A stretch of DNA of 64,000 nucleotides from assembly GCA_016720465.1 (NCBI GenBank), contig JADKKO010000002.1, forward strand, positions 164,001-228,000, read 5' to 3'. This document shows positions 1 to 8,264 of this stretch, piece after piece. Below the pieces are notes generated by a model. That model saw only the letters and a program-made list of their open reading frames with translations. It was not told the origin of the DNA and did not search any database. The stretch comes from Holophagaceae bacterium (GTDB lineage Bacteria; Acidobacteriota; Holophagae; Holophagales; Holophagaceae). Numbering within the stretch: the stretch's first letter is position 1; each line of letters begins with the position of its first letter. The translations under genes and the position numbers were made by a program.

Positions 1-121
1 GGAGTGGCCGGAGTAGCGGGTGCGACGATCGCCACTACACCTACCCGACTATCAGACGCATCCAAGTATCGGCCGCAGACCGCCTTGAGGGTGATGTCCC
101 GCAGAAGGTAGCAGAACCTCG
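1..121. other. window edge, no gene seen
   Basis: No convincing coding frame, RNA gene or terminator is visible in the first 121 bases. The minus-strand VOC gene ends at 122, so this is its downstream flank. Confidence 0.5.
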
Positions 122-583
122 CTAGGCCTCCTCGTAGGCCCTCTCCAGCGTGGCTACGTCCAGCTTCACCATCTTCATCATCGCCGCCATGACCCCTTGA
201 ACCTTCCTGGGGTTCGGGTCAGCGATCAGCTCCATGAAGCGCCGGGGGACGATCTGCCAGGTGACGCCGAAAGGATCGGTGATCCAGCCGCACTGGGAGG
301 GCGTCGCTTCCGCGCTGACCAGCTTGTCCCAGTATCGGTCGACCTCGGCCTGGTCCTCGCAATCCACGAAGAGCGAAAAGCCTTGCGAAAACGTGAAGTA
401 CGGGCCGCCGTTGTAGCCCATGAAGGTCTGGCCGCCGACCACGAACTCGGCGGACGTGATGGGGCCGTCCTGGCCTGAACGCGAGATGCGCCGAACCTCT
501 GAATCCGGGAAGGTCGCGGTGTAGAACGCGATCGCAGCTTCGAGCTGGTCGTTGAACATCAGGAACGGGGTCACTTTGGTCAT
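122..583 (-). CDS. VOC-fold (PhnB/glyoxalase-like) protein
   Basis: This 153-residue protein resembles the PhnB-like (3-demethylubiquinone methyltransferase-like) branch of the vicinal oxygen chelate superfamily. Family marks are the opening KVTPFLMFNDQLEAAIAFY, the central GGQTFMGYNGG and the C-terminal CGWITDPFGVTWQIVP, matching the usual W-x-x-DPFG-x-x-W-x-(I/V)-P pattern. Length is typical. A GAGG ribosome site lies six bases before the ATG. The family includes metal-dependent enzymes and resistance proteins but most PhnB-like members have no assigned substrate, so no reaction is claimed. The protein should be cytoplasmic, as no signal peptide is present. It is followed closely on the same strand by nothing obvious and preceded by a secreted hypothetical protein. 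Confidence 0.85.
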   Translation of the reverse strand: MTKVTPFLMFNDQLEAAIAFYTATFPDSEVRRISRSGQDGPITSAEFVVGGQTFMGYNGGPYFTFSQGFSLFVDCEDQAEVDRYWDKLVSAEATPSQCGWITDPFGVTWQIVPRRFMELIADPNPRKVQGVMAAMMKMVKLDVATLERAYEEA

Positions 584-605
584 GGTTGCCTCGCGTGGTG
601 GGACT

Positions 606-2177
606 TCAACGGAACTCGTAATCGTAGAAGCAATCGCCGATGCCGCCAGGGGTGGCGACGTTGATCCAGATGGTGAATGTCTGGCCAGGCCGCCCTCCCG
701 GCATGGGCGGGAGTTCCATTTTCACTGGACTGCTGTCCTTTGCGTTGGGATTGTCCCCACCGTGGCCGATGGAGCCACCCCCCACCGATGCCTGGGAGTT
801 GAAATAAACGTAAAAACTACATGGAAGGCTCAGTGGAACAAAGGTGTGCTCCAACGAAAGGTTGAGATTCAAGGCGATGCGTTCGCCCGGGCGCAGCGTT
901 GCCGGGAGGGCATTCCAGGTGATCCGGCCGGTGGCGCTTCCGGAACTCGCCTTCCCCCAGGCCGGGTTGTTTCCGCAGTTCACGAATTGGCAGGTTCCGA
1001 TGGCGGTGCCAGCCCCGAGCGAGAGGGTGTGCTTCGGGTAGCAGGCGCTGTCCCCTCCGGATTGTCCGAGGGGACGGGTCCTCTTCAGCACCCAGGCTCC
1101 CCCGCTGGAGATCGACGGTACGCCAACGGGACTGGGGGGCGGTTGGGGCGTTCTGGCCTTGACGGGCGGGGGCAGAGGGGTGGAAGCCGTGGGCTTGGCC
1201 GGTGGTAGGACCTCGACCCGGCAAGTGGCTTCGGTGGACTTCCGCCCGAGGCGGTCCATGGCCACGACCGTGACCACTTCCGACACCGTCGCCGTCCGTT
1301 TCAGGACCGGACCGCGGCCAGGCAGCGACTGCCCTCCGGCATACCAGAAGAAGGTGTAGCGATCCGAGATGTCCAGCCCGGGAGTGGGGTCGTAGAATTC
1401 GCCGCCCACGGGCTTCGCGATCACGGTGTAGGACTGGCCGCTCACCACCGTGGCTTTGTATGGGGAAACCGTGACCTTGAAATCTGCACGCTCAAGCAAC
1501 TTGTCCACGGAGCGGAGCATTTTCTGAACGTCTGCCGAGGCCTGGGCCAGGGTGGTTCCGTCCGAAAAAGTCATGGCTCCATGCTTCAGCGTCTGATAGT
1601 CGTAGCGGTACTTTTCAAAGCCCCGCAGCAGTTCCCTGAGACGCTTGGCCTCCTCCTCCCGCTGCCATTCCGACTTCGCCTGGAGCACCCGGTCCGACTG
1701 TTTCACGATCCATTCCCGATAGGCCTGGAAGCCAACCCGCCAGGCTTCGACTTCGGTCGGGTAGCCGGCGCCAACCCGACTGATGATCTCCGACCACCCC
1801 TGGCTGAAATGACTCTGGGCAAGGTGCGTTCGTTCGTGGCGGATCGACGCGGCCAGGTCAGCCACAGCCCTCCATCGTTTGACGGGATCCCTGTCCATGA
1901 ACTGGTCCACGGTGGTTGAATTCACAAAGACGTTGTCCTGCCTGTCCACCCCGGCGGGATCGGGGGACGGTTTGAAGTAAAGCCGTTTTGCCTGAAAGGC
2001 TTTCTGCACCCAATCGCGCTCCTCCTCGGTGCCGTACTGTTTATAGAAACCCGCCAAGGCCTCGATCACCTTGGCTTGCTGCTCGGGGCTGCCGGTCTGC
2101 GCCAGACCGGCCGTCGGCAGGACGAGAACCATTAGGCAGATGCGCTTCCATCCAAAGGCGCCGTACTTTGCTCGCAT
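606..2177 (-). CDS. secreted hypothetical protein with proline-rich linker
   Basis: I chose the ATG at 2177 because GGAGG sits seven bases before it and the product then starts with a signal peptide (MRAKYGAFGWKRICLMVLVL, cleavage near GLAQ). An earlier ATG at 2240 would hide this signal. The mature protein of about 500 residues has an N-terminal helical region containing RHERTHLAQ, an HExxH-like arrangement without the exact zinc motif, then a likely Ig-like stretch (TVSPYKATVVSGQSYTV), a Pro-rich linker (PPPVKARTPQPPPSP) and a Cys-containing beta-rich C-terminus. I do not recognise the family. Export to the periplasm or cell surface is the only inference offered. Confidence 0.7.
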   Translation of the reverse strand: MRAKYGAFGWKRICLMVLVLPTAGLAQTGSPEQQAKVIEALAGFYKQYGTEEERDWVQKAFQAKRLYFKPSPDPAGVDRQDNVFVNSTTVDQFMDRDPVKRWRAVADLAASIRHERTHLAQSHFSQGWSEIISRVGAGYPTEVEAWRVGFQAYREWIVKQSDRVLQAKSEWQREEEAKRLRELLRGFEKYRYDYQTLKHGAMTFSDGTTLAQASADVQKMLRSVDKLLERADFKVTVSPYKATVVSGQSYTVIAKPVGGEFYDPTPGLDISDRYTFFWYAGGQSLPGRGPVLKRTATVSEVVTVVAMDRLGRKSTEATCRVEVLPPAKPTASTPLPPPVKARTPQPPPSPVGVPSISSGGAWVLKRTRPLGQSGGDSACYPKHTLSLGAGTAIGTCQFVNCGNNPAWGKASSGSATGRITWNALPATLRPGERIALNLNLSLEHTFVPLSLPCSFYVYFNSQASVGGGSIGHGGDNPNAKDSSPVKMELPPMPGGRPGQTFTIWINVATPGGIGDCFYDYEFR

Positions 2178-2598
2178 CCGCAGACCTCCGATGTCGAATG
2201 GTCCGGCCCATCGATCCTGCCGGGTTGGGGATGGCACCACCTGGGAGTCCCAGCCGCTGCGGGAGAGGATGCAGCGGCGGGGACAGGGGATTCAACCGCT
2301 CCATTTTGAATCGGCCTTCGTGCAGATTGGTTGGATTTTGAAGATTTAATTCAAGAATCAATGACTGAAAAACTCGCGCGCAAGGCATTCTCGATCACCG
2401 TGGATCGCGGAAACCCGCCTTTCTCTTGACCTTGAGCTTTGCAGGGCGTATCAACAGCTAGGAACTGCCCATGCCCACGCCTCGGAGGGACACATCTGCC
2501 AGCTACGCCTCCTTTCACCCCCAGATGGGTGATTTAAATAGTGCTTTTAAAACCCTATACACAGTTTCAATGTATTCAACGGTTGCAAGAGGAAATTC
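2178..2598. other. intergenic region between divergent genes
   Basis: This 421-base region separates two divergently transcribed genes and must carry both promoters. It becomes AT-rich at 2330-2370 and 2530-2600. No promoter is convincing enough to place, and no RNA gene or repeat is seen. Confidence 0.45.
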
Positions 2599-3729
2599 AT
2601 GATGGCCTGGACACATTTCGGAGCACTGCAAATGGGGCTGTTGCTTGCTTTGCTAACCGCCTGCGGGAGCGGCGGCACGCCATCACAATCAACCGTTCCT
2701 GCTCCAACCATTATGGCATTCAACGCCATGCCCTCGACCATCCCAGCAGGGAACACCTCAACGCTGGCTTACACCTTCACCAATGGCACTGGCGCCATCA
2801 ACCCTGCTATCGGCAGCGTCACCAGCGGGGGCAGCACGCCAATTACGCCCAGTGGCACGATTACGTACACCTTGACTGTGACCAACACGGCTGGAGCCAG
2901 CGTCACGGCCACTGCCAAGGTAACGGTGGATGGTGGGGGCACCTTTACGGTCCAGATCCCCGATGCATCAAACCCTGGTCACACGGTCCCTATGGACTTC
3001 GTGTTGATTCCCGCTGGGACCTTCATCATGGGCTCCGACAATCCTCTGGACACTTGGGGCGAGTCCTTTTCCAAACCAACCCACACAGTAACGATCAGTC
3101 AGCCGTTCTATCTGGCGAAGTATGAATGCACGCAGGAACAGTACAGGGCGGTTATGAACGCGAATCCGAGCCACTTCCAAACGGTGGGAGGCGGGTCGAC
3201 TGTGGATGATTTCACGAGACCAGTGGAGATGGTGAGATGGGACGATATCAGGAGGCCCACCACGGGTTTCCTGGCCAAACTTGCGGCGGCGGTACCGGGG
3301 CAAATCTTCCGCTTACCCACAGAAGCGGAATGGGAATACGCCTGCCGCGCGGGCACAACGACAGCCTATAGTTTCGGTGAAGACAATATCCCCAATGTCT
3401 CGTACTTGACCCAATACGGGTGGTTTCAGGGAATCAGCGATTCTCGAACGCATCCTGTCGGCTCCAAGTGGCCCAATCCATGGGGCCTGTATGACATGCA
3501 CGGCAACGTGTGGGAGTGGAATGAAGACGACAGGCACTTGGACTACACAGGTGCTCCGATCACGGGAAATCCGTGGATCGATGTGCCAGTGCGGGGCGAG
3601 TATCGGATGTATCGCGGAGGCAGCTGGGTCGAAGGGCGCCAGGCCTCGCGATCCGCGCTTCGTGATTTTGATTCGTTGTTCGGCCGTTTCTACAATCGGG
3701 GCTTCCGCCTCGTGTGCACCGTACCTTGA
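2599..3729 (+). CDS. lipoprotein with FGE/SUMF1-like domain
   Basis: A 376-residue lipoprotein: the lipobox LLTAC places the lipidated Cys at residue 22. Residues about 35-115 look Ig-like, and about 130-376 form a formylglycine-generating-enzyme/SUMF1-type domain. Signatures are FVLIPAGTFIMGS, YECTQEQYRAVM, FRLPTEAEWEYACRAGT, WGLYDMHGNVWEW, YRGGSW and GFRLV. True FGE enzymes carry a copper-binding Cys pair shortly after the RGGSW motif. Here that stretch reads VEGRQASRSALR with no Cys, so sulfatase-activating chemistry is unlikely. Many SUMF1-like domains act instead as binding modules or in other pathways. An AGAGGAAA ribosome site precedes the start. No sulfatase gene is nearby. Confidence 0.85.
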   Translation: MMAWTHFGALQMGLLLALLTACGSGGTPSQSTVPAPTIMAFNAMPSTIPAGNTSTLAYTFTNGTGAINPAIGSVTSGGSTPITPSGTITYTLTVTNTAGASVTATAKVTVDGGGTFTVQIPDASNPGHTVPMDFVLIPAGTFIMGSDNPLDTWGESFSKPTHTVTISQPFYLAKYECTQEQYRAVMNANPSHFQTVGGGSTVDDFTRPVEMVRWDDIRRPTTGFLAKLAAAVPGQIFRLPTEAEWEYACRAGTTTAYSFGEDNIPNVSYLTQYGWFQGISDSRTHPVGSKWPNPWGLYDMHGNVWEWNEDDRHLDYTGAPITGNPWIDVPVRGEYRMYRGGSWVEGRQASRSALRDFDSLFGRFYNRGFRLVCTVP

Positions 3730-4137
3730 GTCTGTTCTGGGGCTTGAATAATTGGACACCCGCAACGGACTACCCGACTGACTTGTGGGATCAGAGCGGG
3801 TGAACCTGGCCTGCTAAGGAGCAGCGGTGTTCATGTGTACGATGTATCGCGGTTCCAGAGCGGAATAGCGCACCCGACGATCAATCCGAAACAAAATTCC
3901 TGGCGGAATATCCCTCGGTCCTTTCCGAATCGAGAAACCGAAATCCCCGTAATCCTGCTACCCAGGTGAATCTGGAACCTACCGCGTGACGATCCTATCG
4001 ATCCGCTTTTCCTAGAACGGTCCAGGCCGCTATACACCCTCAGAACGCCGCCATAACCGCCCCAACGCCATCCGCTCCAGGCTATTCACGATCGGAGCCA
4101 AGAGTTGCATCGATTTGTTCAGTCATCGGCATTGGTC
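3730..4137. other. intergenic region between convergent genes
   Basis: About 400 bases between the FGE-like gene and the end of metH, which converge. The short open frames here lack ribosome sites and family signatures. I see no strong terminator hairpin with a T-run and no repeat. Confidence 0.5.
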
Positions 4138-7100
4138 CTACACCGAAAAGTACCTCGCCTGCGGGTGCCATGCGATCAGGGCCGAGGTGGTGTACTCCGG
4201 GTCCATCTGGAAGCTGTCGGTCATGTGGATGCCGATACGCGAACCCTCCAACAGTTCCAGGATGGGGCCGTTGCCCTCCAGGTCCGGGCAGGCCGGGTAG
4301 CCGTAGGAATAGCGCGAACCCTGGTAGCCCTGGCTGAAGAGCTGGCGAAGGTTTTCCGAGTCCCGGCGATGGATGCCCAGCTCCCGCCGGATCTGCGCGT
4401 GCAGCCGCTCGGCGTAGGCTTCGGTGAGCTCCGTGGCGAGGCCGTGGAAATAGAAATAATCGCGGTAGGAATCGGCCTTGTAGAGTTGCGCGGCAAATTC
4501 CGCCGCCTTCTGTCCCAGGGTGACCACCTGCACGGCAAGGACGTCCAGCTTGCCGCTGGCTTCAGGCAAAAAGAAATCCGCGATGCAGAGCCTGCGCCCC
4601 GCGGCCTGGCGGGGGAAGGGCAGCCGGGCGATCACCCGGCGCTGGCCGGGCGGCACGGAAGCATCGGTGTCCGGCGCGTAGAGCAGCAACCCATCGCCCT
4701 GGGCGCAGACGGGGAAATAGCCATAGGAAGCTTTGGGCCTAAGGATATCCTCCGTCGACAACCGCGCCTTCCAGCGGGCCAGCACCGGCGCGGCCTTGCC
4801 CCGCAGCGTGGCCTCGAAGGCTTCATTGCTGAGCATGCCCTGGGTGAAACCCCAGCGATTCCGCATCACCGCGAACTCGTCCAGGAAGCCGAACAGCTCT
4901 CCCATGGAATGCTCCGCTTCTCGCACACCCCAGAAGGGCGGGGTCGGCGGCTCCGCATCCCGGCGCACCCAGGAGCTTTGGCCATCGGGCGTCAGAGGCA
5001 CGGCGCTGCCGCCTTTTCGCAGCACCTTGATGCCAGCGGAGGCCGAAGGCAAGGATTCCGAGGCGGCGAGGAGTTCGCCTACCCGGCCTTCGCTGATGGC
5101 GCGGATCTGTGCCAGGCCTTCGAAGGCGTCTGCTGCGTAAAGCACGGGCCCGCCGTAGACGCTGCGGCAATCCTTGGTCACGTAGTCCCGGGTGAGCGCG
5201 GCGCCGCCGAGGATGACGGGGATCCTGTGCTCCAGCTCCTTCATCAGGATCAGGTTTTCGCGCATGACCACCGTGGACTTCACGAGCAGGCCCGATAGTC
5301 CGATGGCGTCCGCGGGCCAGGCTTCCAGGGCCTTCAGGATGTCCTCGATGGGCTGCTTGATGCCCAGGTTCTTCACCTCGAAGCCGTTGTTCGTGAGGAT
5401 GATGTCCACCAGGTTTTTGCCGATGTCGTGGACGTCGCCCTTCACGGTGGCGAGCAGGATGCGGCCCTTCTTGGTGTTGGCATCCTTCGGCAGATGAGGT
5501 TCGATGCGGCGGATGGCCGCCTTCATGGCCTCGGCGCTCTCCAGCACGAAGGGCAATTGCATTTCCCCGGCGCCGAAGCGGTCGCCGACGATCTTCATGG
5601 CCGGCAGCAGCACATGGTTGATGAGGTGGAGCGGCTCGAACGCCAGCAGCGCATCATCCACGTGGGCGAGGATGGCGACCTTCTCGCCGTCGATGATGTC
5701 CGCCTGCAACCGCGCTTCGGTGCTGAGTTTGGTCGTGTCCACCTTGGCGGTCATGACCTCGCGGCCCGATGCGAATGCCGCCAGCACAGCTTTCAGCGGA
5801 TCGTAATTGTCGGCGCGCCGGTCGAAGATGAGATCTTCCACCATGCGCCGCTCCTCCAAGGGGATCTTGGCGACCGGGAGCACCTTGGACGAATTGAAGA
5901 TGGCCAGGTCCAGGCCCGCCTGCACCGCGTGGTAGAGCATCAGCGCGTTGAGCACATGGCGGGTGGCGGGATTGAGGCCGAAACTCACATTGCTGACGCC
6001 CAGCATGGTGAGCATGCCAGGGAATAGCTTCTTGATGTCGCGGATGGCATCCAGCGTTTCCACGGCGCTCCGGCGGAATTCCTCATCGCCGCTGCCCAGG
6101 GTGAAGGTCAGCGGATCGATGATGAGATCCGAGGGCGGGAAGCCGTAGTCGCCCACCACCAGGCCGTACAGCCGTCCCGCCACGGCGACCTTCTGTTCCC
6201 GGGTCTTGGCCATGCCCGTTTCGTCGATGGTGAGGGCCACCACCGCCGCGCCGTAGTCGCGGCAGAGATCCAGGATCCTGCGGGCCTTGGTTTCGCCATC
6301 CTCGAAGTTGATGGAGTTCACCACGCACTTGCCCGGCGCCAGTTGCAGGGCCCTTTCGATGACATTCACTTCGGTGCTGTCGATCATCAGGGGCAGGGTT
6401 GTCTGCGTGATGGCGCGCCTGAGGAACTGCTCCATGTCGCGGACTTCATCACGGCCCACGTAGGCTGTGCAGACGTCCAGCATGTGGGCGCCCTCGCGCT
6501 GCTGGTCGCGCGCGATTCCCACCAGGCCGTCGTAGTCCTCGAGGGCGAGGAGATCCCGGAATTTCCTCGATCCGTTGGCGTTGGTGCGCTCGCCGACGAT
6601 GAGGGGCGCGGGCTCCTGGTGCAGCGTGACGCTCTGGTACAGGCTCGAAACGCTGCGCTCTGGGTTGCCCTGGCGGGGGCGGGCCTTGAGTTCGCCCAGG
6701 CGTCCAGCCAGCACTTTGATGTGAGCTGGAGTCGTACCGCAGCAGCCGCCGATGATGTTCAATCCGAATTCCTTGGCTGCATGGAGCACCCGGTCCGCGA
6801 AAGCCTCGGGTCCCAGCGGATAGACAACCTGGCCGCCCACATTGGCGGGCAGACCCGCATTGGGAAGGCAGGAGATCGGCAACGGTGAATTCTCGGCCAG
6901 GTGGGCCAGATGGGCATGCATTTCATCGGGCCCCGTAGCGCAATTCATGCCCAGCACGTTGATGCCCAGGCGTTCCATGGTCGTGAGCACCGAGGCGATG
7001 TCCGTCCCCACGAGCAGGGTTCCGGTGGTTTCCACCGTGGCCTGGACCCAGATGGGAATTTTGACCTTCAGCTCCGCCATTGCAGCGTGGGCGGCGCGGG

Positions 7101-7602
7101 TGGCGGTCTTCATCTGGCCCAGGTCCTGGCAAGTCTCGATAAGGATGGCGTCCGCGCCGCCTTCCAAGAGACCGAGCATCTGCTGCCGGTAGCTTTCGAA
7201 AAGCGCGCCGACTTCGATCTGGCCCAGGGAAAGCAGCTTGGTGCCAGGCCCCACGGAGCCAATGACGAATTTCGGAACGGTGTATTGCCGGGCGACGTCC
7301 TTCGCCAGCCGGGCGGCGATGGTATTCATCTCGCGGGTGCGGTGGGCAAGGCCGAATTCCGCCAGCACCACTTCGTTGGCCCCGAAGGTGTTGGTCTCCA
7401 CCGCATCGGCGCCGGCATCGAAATAATTGGCGTGGATGGCGCGGATCCACTCGGGCCGCCGCTCGTTGAGCAGTTCCATGCAGCCATCCGTGAGCTTGCC
7501 GCCGAAATCCTCCACGGTCGGGTTGTTGGCAAGGATCTGCGTGCCCATGCCGCCATCCAGCAGCAGGACGCGCTCGCGCATGAGATCGGTGATCGTGGGC
7601 AT
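4138..7602 (-). CDS. metH: cobalamin-dependent methionine synthase
   Basis: A full-length 1154-residue MetH, which transfers the methyl group of 5-methyl-THF through cobalamin to homocysteine. Domains in order: homocysteine-binding barrel (1-330) with zinc Cys in MNCATGP (about 220) and GGCCGTTP (about 284-285); pterin-binding domain beginning GERTNANGSRKFRD; the cap region; B12 domain with DVHDIGKN near 720, whose His is the lower cobalt ligand, plus the GLSGLLVKST helix; and a C-terminal SAM-dependent reactivation domain (about 900-1154) with RYSYGYPACPD. It is slightly shorter than the E. coli enzyme (about 1227). It lies downstream of the methionine block, separated by a repeat element. 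No cobalamin riboswitch was seen upstream. Confidence 0.97.
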   Translation of the reverse strand: MPTITDLMRERVLLLDGGMGTQILANNPTVEDFGGKLTDGCMELLNERRPEWIRAIHANYFDAGADAVETNTFGANEVVLAEFGLAHRTREMNTIAARLAKDVARQYTVPKFVIGSVGPGTKLLSLGQIEVGALFESYRQQMLGLLEGGADAILIETCQDLGQMKTATRAAHAAMAELKVKIPIWVQATVETTGTLLVGTDIASVLTTMERLGINVLGMNCATGPDEMHAHLAHLAENSPLPISCLPNAGLPANVGGQVVYPLGPEAFADRVLHAAKEFGLNIIGGCCGTTPAHIKVLAGRLGELKARPRQGNPERSVSSLYQSVTLHQEPAPLIVGERTNANGSRKFRDLLALEDYDGLVGIARDQQREGAHMLDVCTAYVGRDEVRDMEQFLRRAITQTTLPLMIDSTEVNVIERALQLAPGKCVVNSINFEDGETKARRILDLCRDYGAAVVALTIDETGMAKTREQKVAVAGRLYGLVVGDYGFPPSDLIIDPLTFTLGSGDEEFRRSAVETLDAIRDIKKLFPGMLTMLGVSNVSFGLNPATRHVLNALMLYHAVQAGLDLAIFNSSKVLPVAKIPLEERRMVEDLIFDRRADNYDPLKAVLAAFASGREVMTAKVDTTKLSTEARLQADIIDGEKVAILAHVDDALLAFEPLHLINHVLLPAMKIVGDRFGAGEMQLPFVLESAEAMKAAIRRIEPHLPKDANTKKGRILLATVKGDVHDIGKNLVDIILTNNGFEVKNLGIKQPIEDILKALEAWPADAIGLSGLLVKSTVVMRENLILMKELEHRIPVILGGAALTRDYVTKDCRSVYGGPVLYAADAFEGLAQIRAISEGRVGELLAASESLPSASAGIKVLRKGGSAVPLTPDGQSSWVRRDAEPPTPPFWGVREAEHSMGELFGFLDEFAVMRNRWGFTQGMLSNEAFEATLRGKAAPVLARWKARLSTEDILRPKASYGYFPVCAQGDGLLLYAPDTDASVPPGQRRVIARLPFPRQAAGRRLCIADFFLPEASGKLDVLAVQVVTLGQKAAEFAAQLYKADSYRDYFYFHGLATELTEAYAERLHAQIRRELGIHRRDSENLRQLFSQGYQGSRYSYGYPACPDLEGNGPILELLEGSRIGIHMTDSFQMDPEYTTSALIAWHPQARYFSV

Positions 7603-7628
7603 GGGTCAACAGCCGAGGAGAAATTTTG

Positions 7629-7941
7629 AACCACAGATGAACACAGATGAACACGGATGCAGGTGCGTGGATATCGACTCCGGCATAGAGCATGGGACAA
7701 CCGGTTTGGGGGCGGCGGCGACCTCGCGCTTGGGTGCGGAATCGCCGCCGCCCCCAAACCCGCGCGACGAATGTCGCACGGCCCCGGCAAAGCCGGGGCG
7801 GGCCCATGCGAAGCTTAAGTCGAGATTGCTCCTCCCTACTGTCTTGGCGCTGTCGTGGTTCATCTGGTCACCGAAATTCGGACGGTAGATGCCACCGAGA
7901 ACGCCGCAGTATCTGTGTTTATCCGTGTTCATCTGTGGTTC
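7629..7941. repeat. composite intergenic inverted-repeat element
   Basis: Outer arms at about 7629-7658 and 7911-7941 are near-complementary and consist of variants of CACAGATGAACACGGAT. Inside lies a perfect 19-bp inverted repeat (7703-7721 and 7742-7760, starting GGTTTGGGGGCGG) with a 20-base loop, followed by a GC-rich hairpin at 7781-7799 (GCCCCGG/CCGGGGC). The element fills the 365-base gap between the ferredoxin gene and metH and has no credible coding capacity. Similar GATGAACACGGAT-type intergenic sequences are familiar from many bacterial genomes. Whether it is mobile, a processing site or a terminator cannot be told here. Confidence 0.8.
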
Positions 7942-7967
7942 CATTCTTTATCCGTGCCAATCCGTGG

Positions 7968-8264
7968 CTAAAGCCCCAGGTAGTCCACTTCGATATCGCC
8001 CAGCACGTTGACCTGGCAGGCCAGGCGTTCATCCCCGGAGACGCAGAGGCCCAGAAGAAAATCCCGTTCCTCGGTGCCCATGTCCGAGCAGTGCTCCAGG
8101 CCCTTGGCGACGCGGATGCGGCAGGTGCCGCAGGAGCCGTTGCGGCAGCCGAAGGTGATGTCGGCCTCCGAGGCGTCGGCGATGGCTTGGAGCGAAGTCC
8201 CCACGGGCGCCTGCACCAGCAGGTCCTCCAGCAGAAAATGCACGGTGGCCGTGTCCCCGCTCAT
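7968..8264 (-). CDS. 2Fe-2S ferredoxin
   Basis: A 98-residue plant-type [2Fe-2S] ferredoxin. Cluster ligands are Cys40, Cys45 and Cys48 in GCRNGSCGTC and Cys83 in RLACQ, the standard CX4CX2C...C spacing. Its ATG overlaps the stop codon of the upstream methyltransferase/MTHFR gene as ATGA, implying translational coupling. This position suggests it delivers electrons to a methionine-pathway enzyme, either the MTHFR half of its neighbour or the reductive reactivation of MetH downstream. That role is inferred from position only. The frame continues far upstream in the antisense of the neighbour, but the Cys motif and overlap fix the real start. Confidence 0.9.
   Translation of the reverse strand: MSGDTATVHFLLEDLLVQAPVGTSLQAIADASEADITFGCRNGSCGTCRIRVAKGLEHCSDMGTEERDFLLGLCVSGDERLACQVNVLGDIEVDYLGL

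Noticed and set aside
3831..4037. Small minus-strand gene in the gap before metH
   Set aside because: No ribosome site, no recognisable motif, and composition like non-coding sequence.
7603..7967. Cobalamin riboswitch upstream of metH
   Set aside because: No B12-box or related conserved core is visible. The region is filled by inverted repeats.
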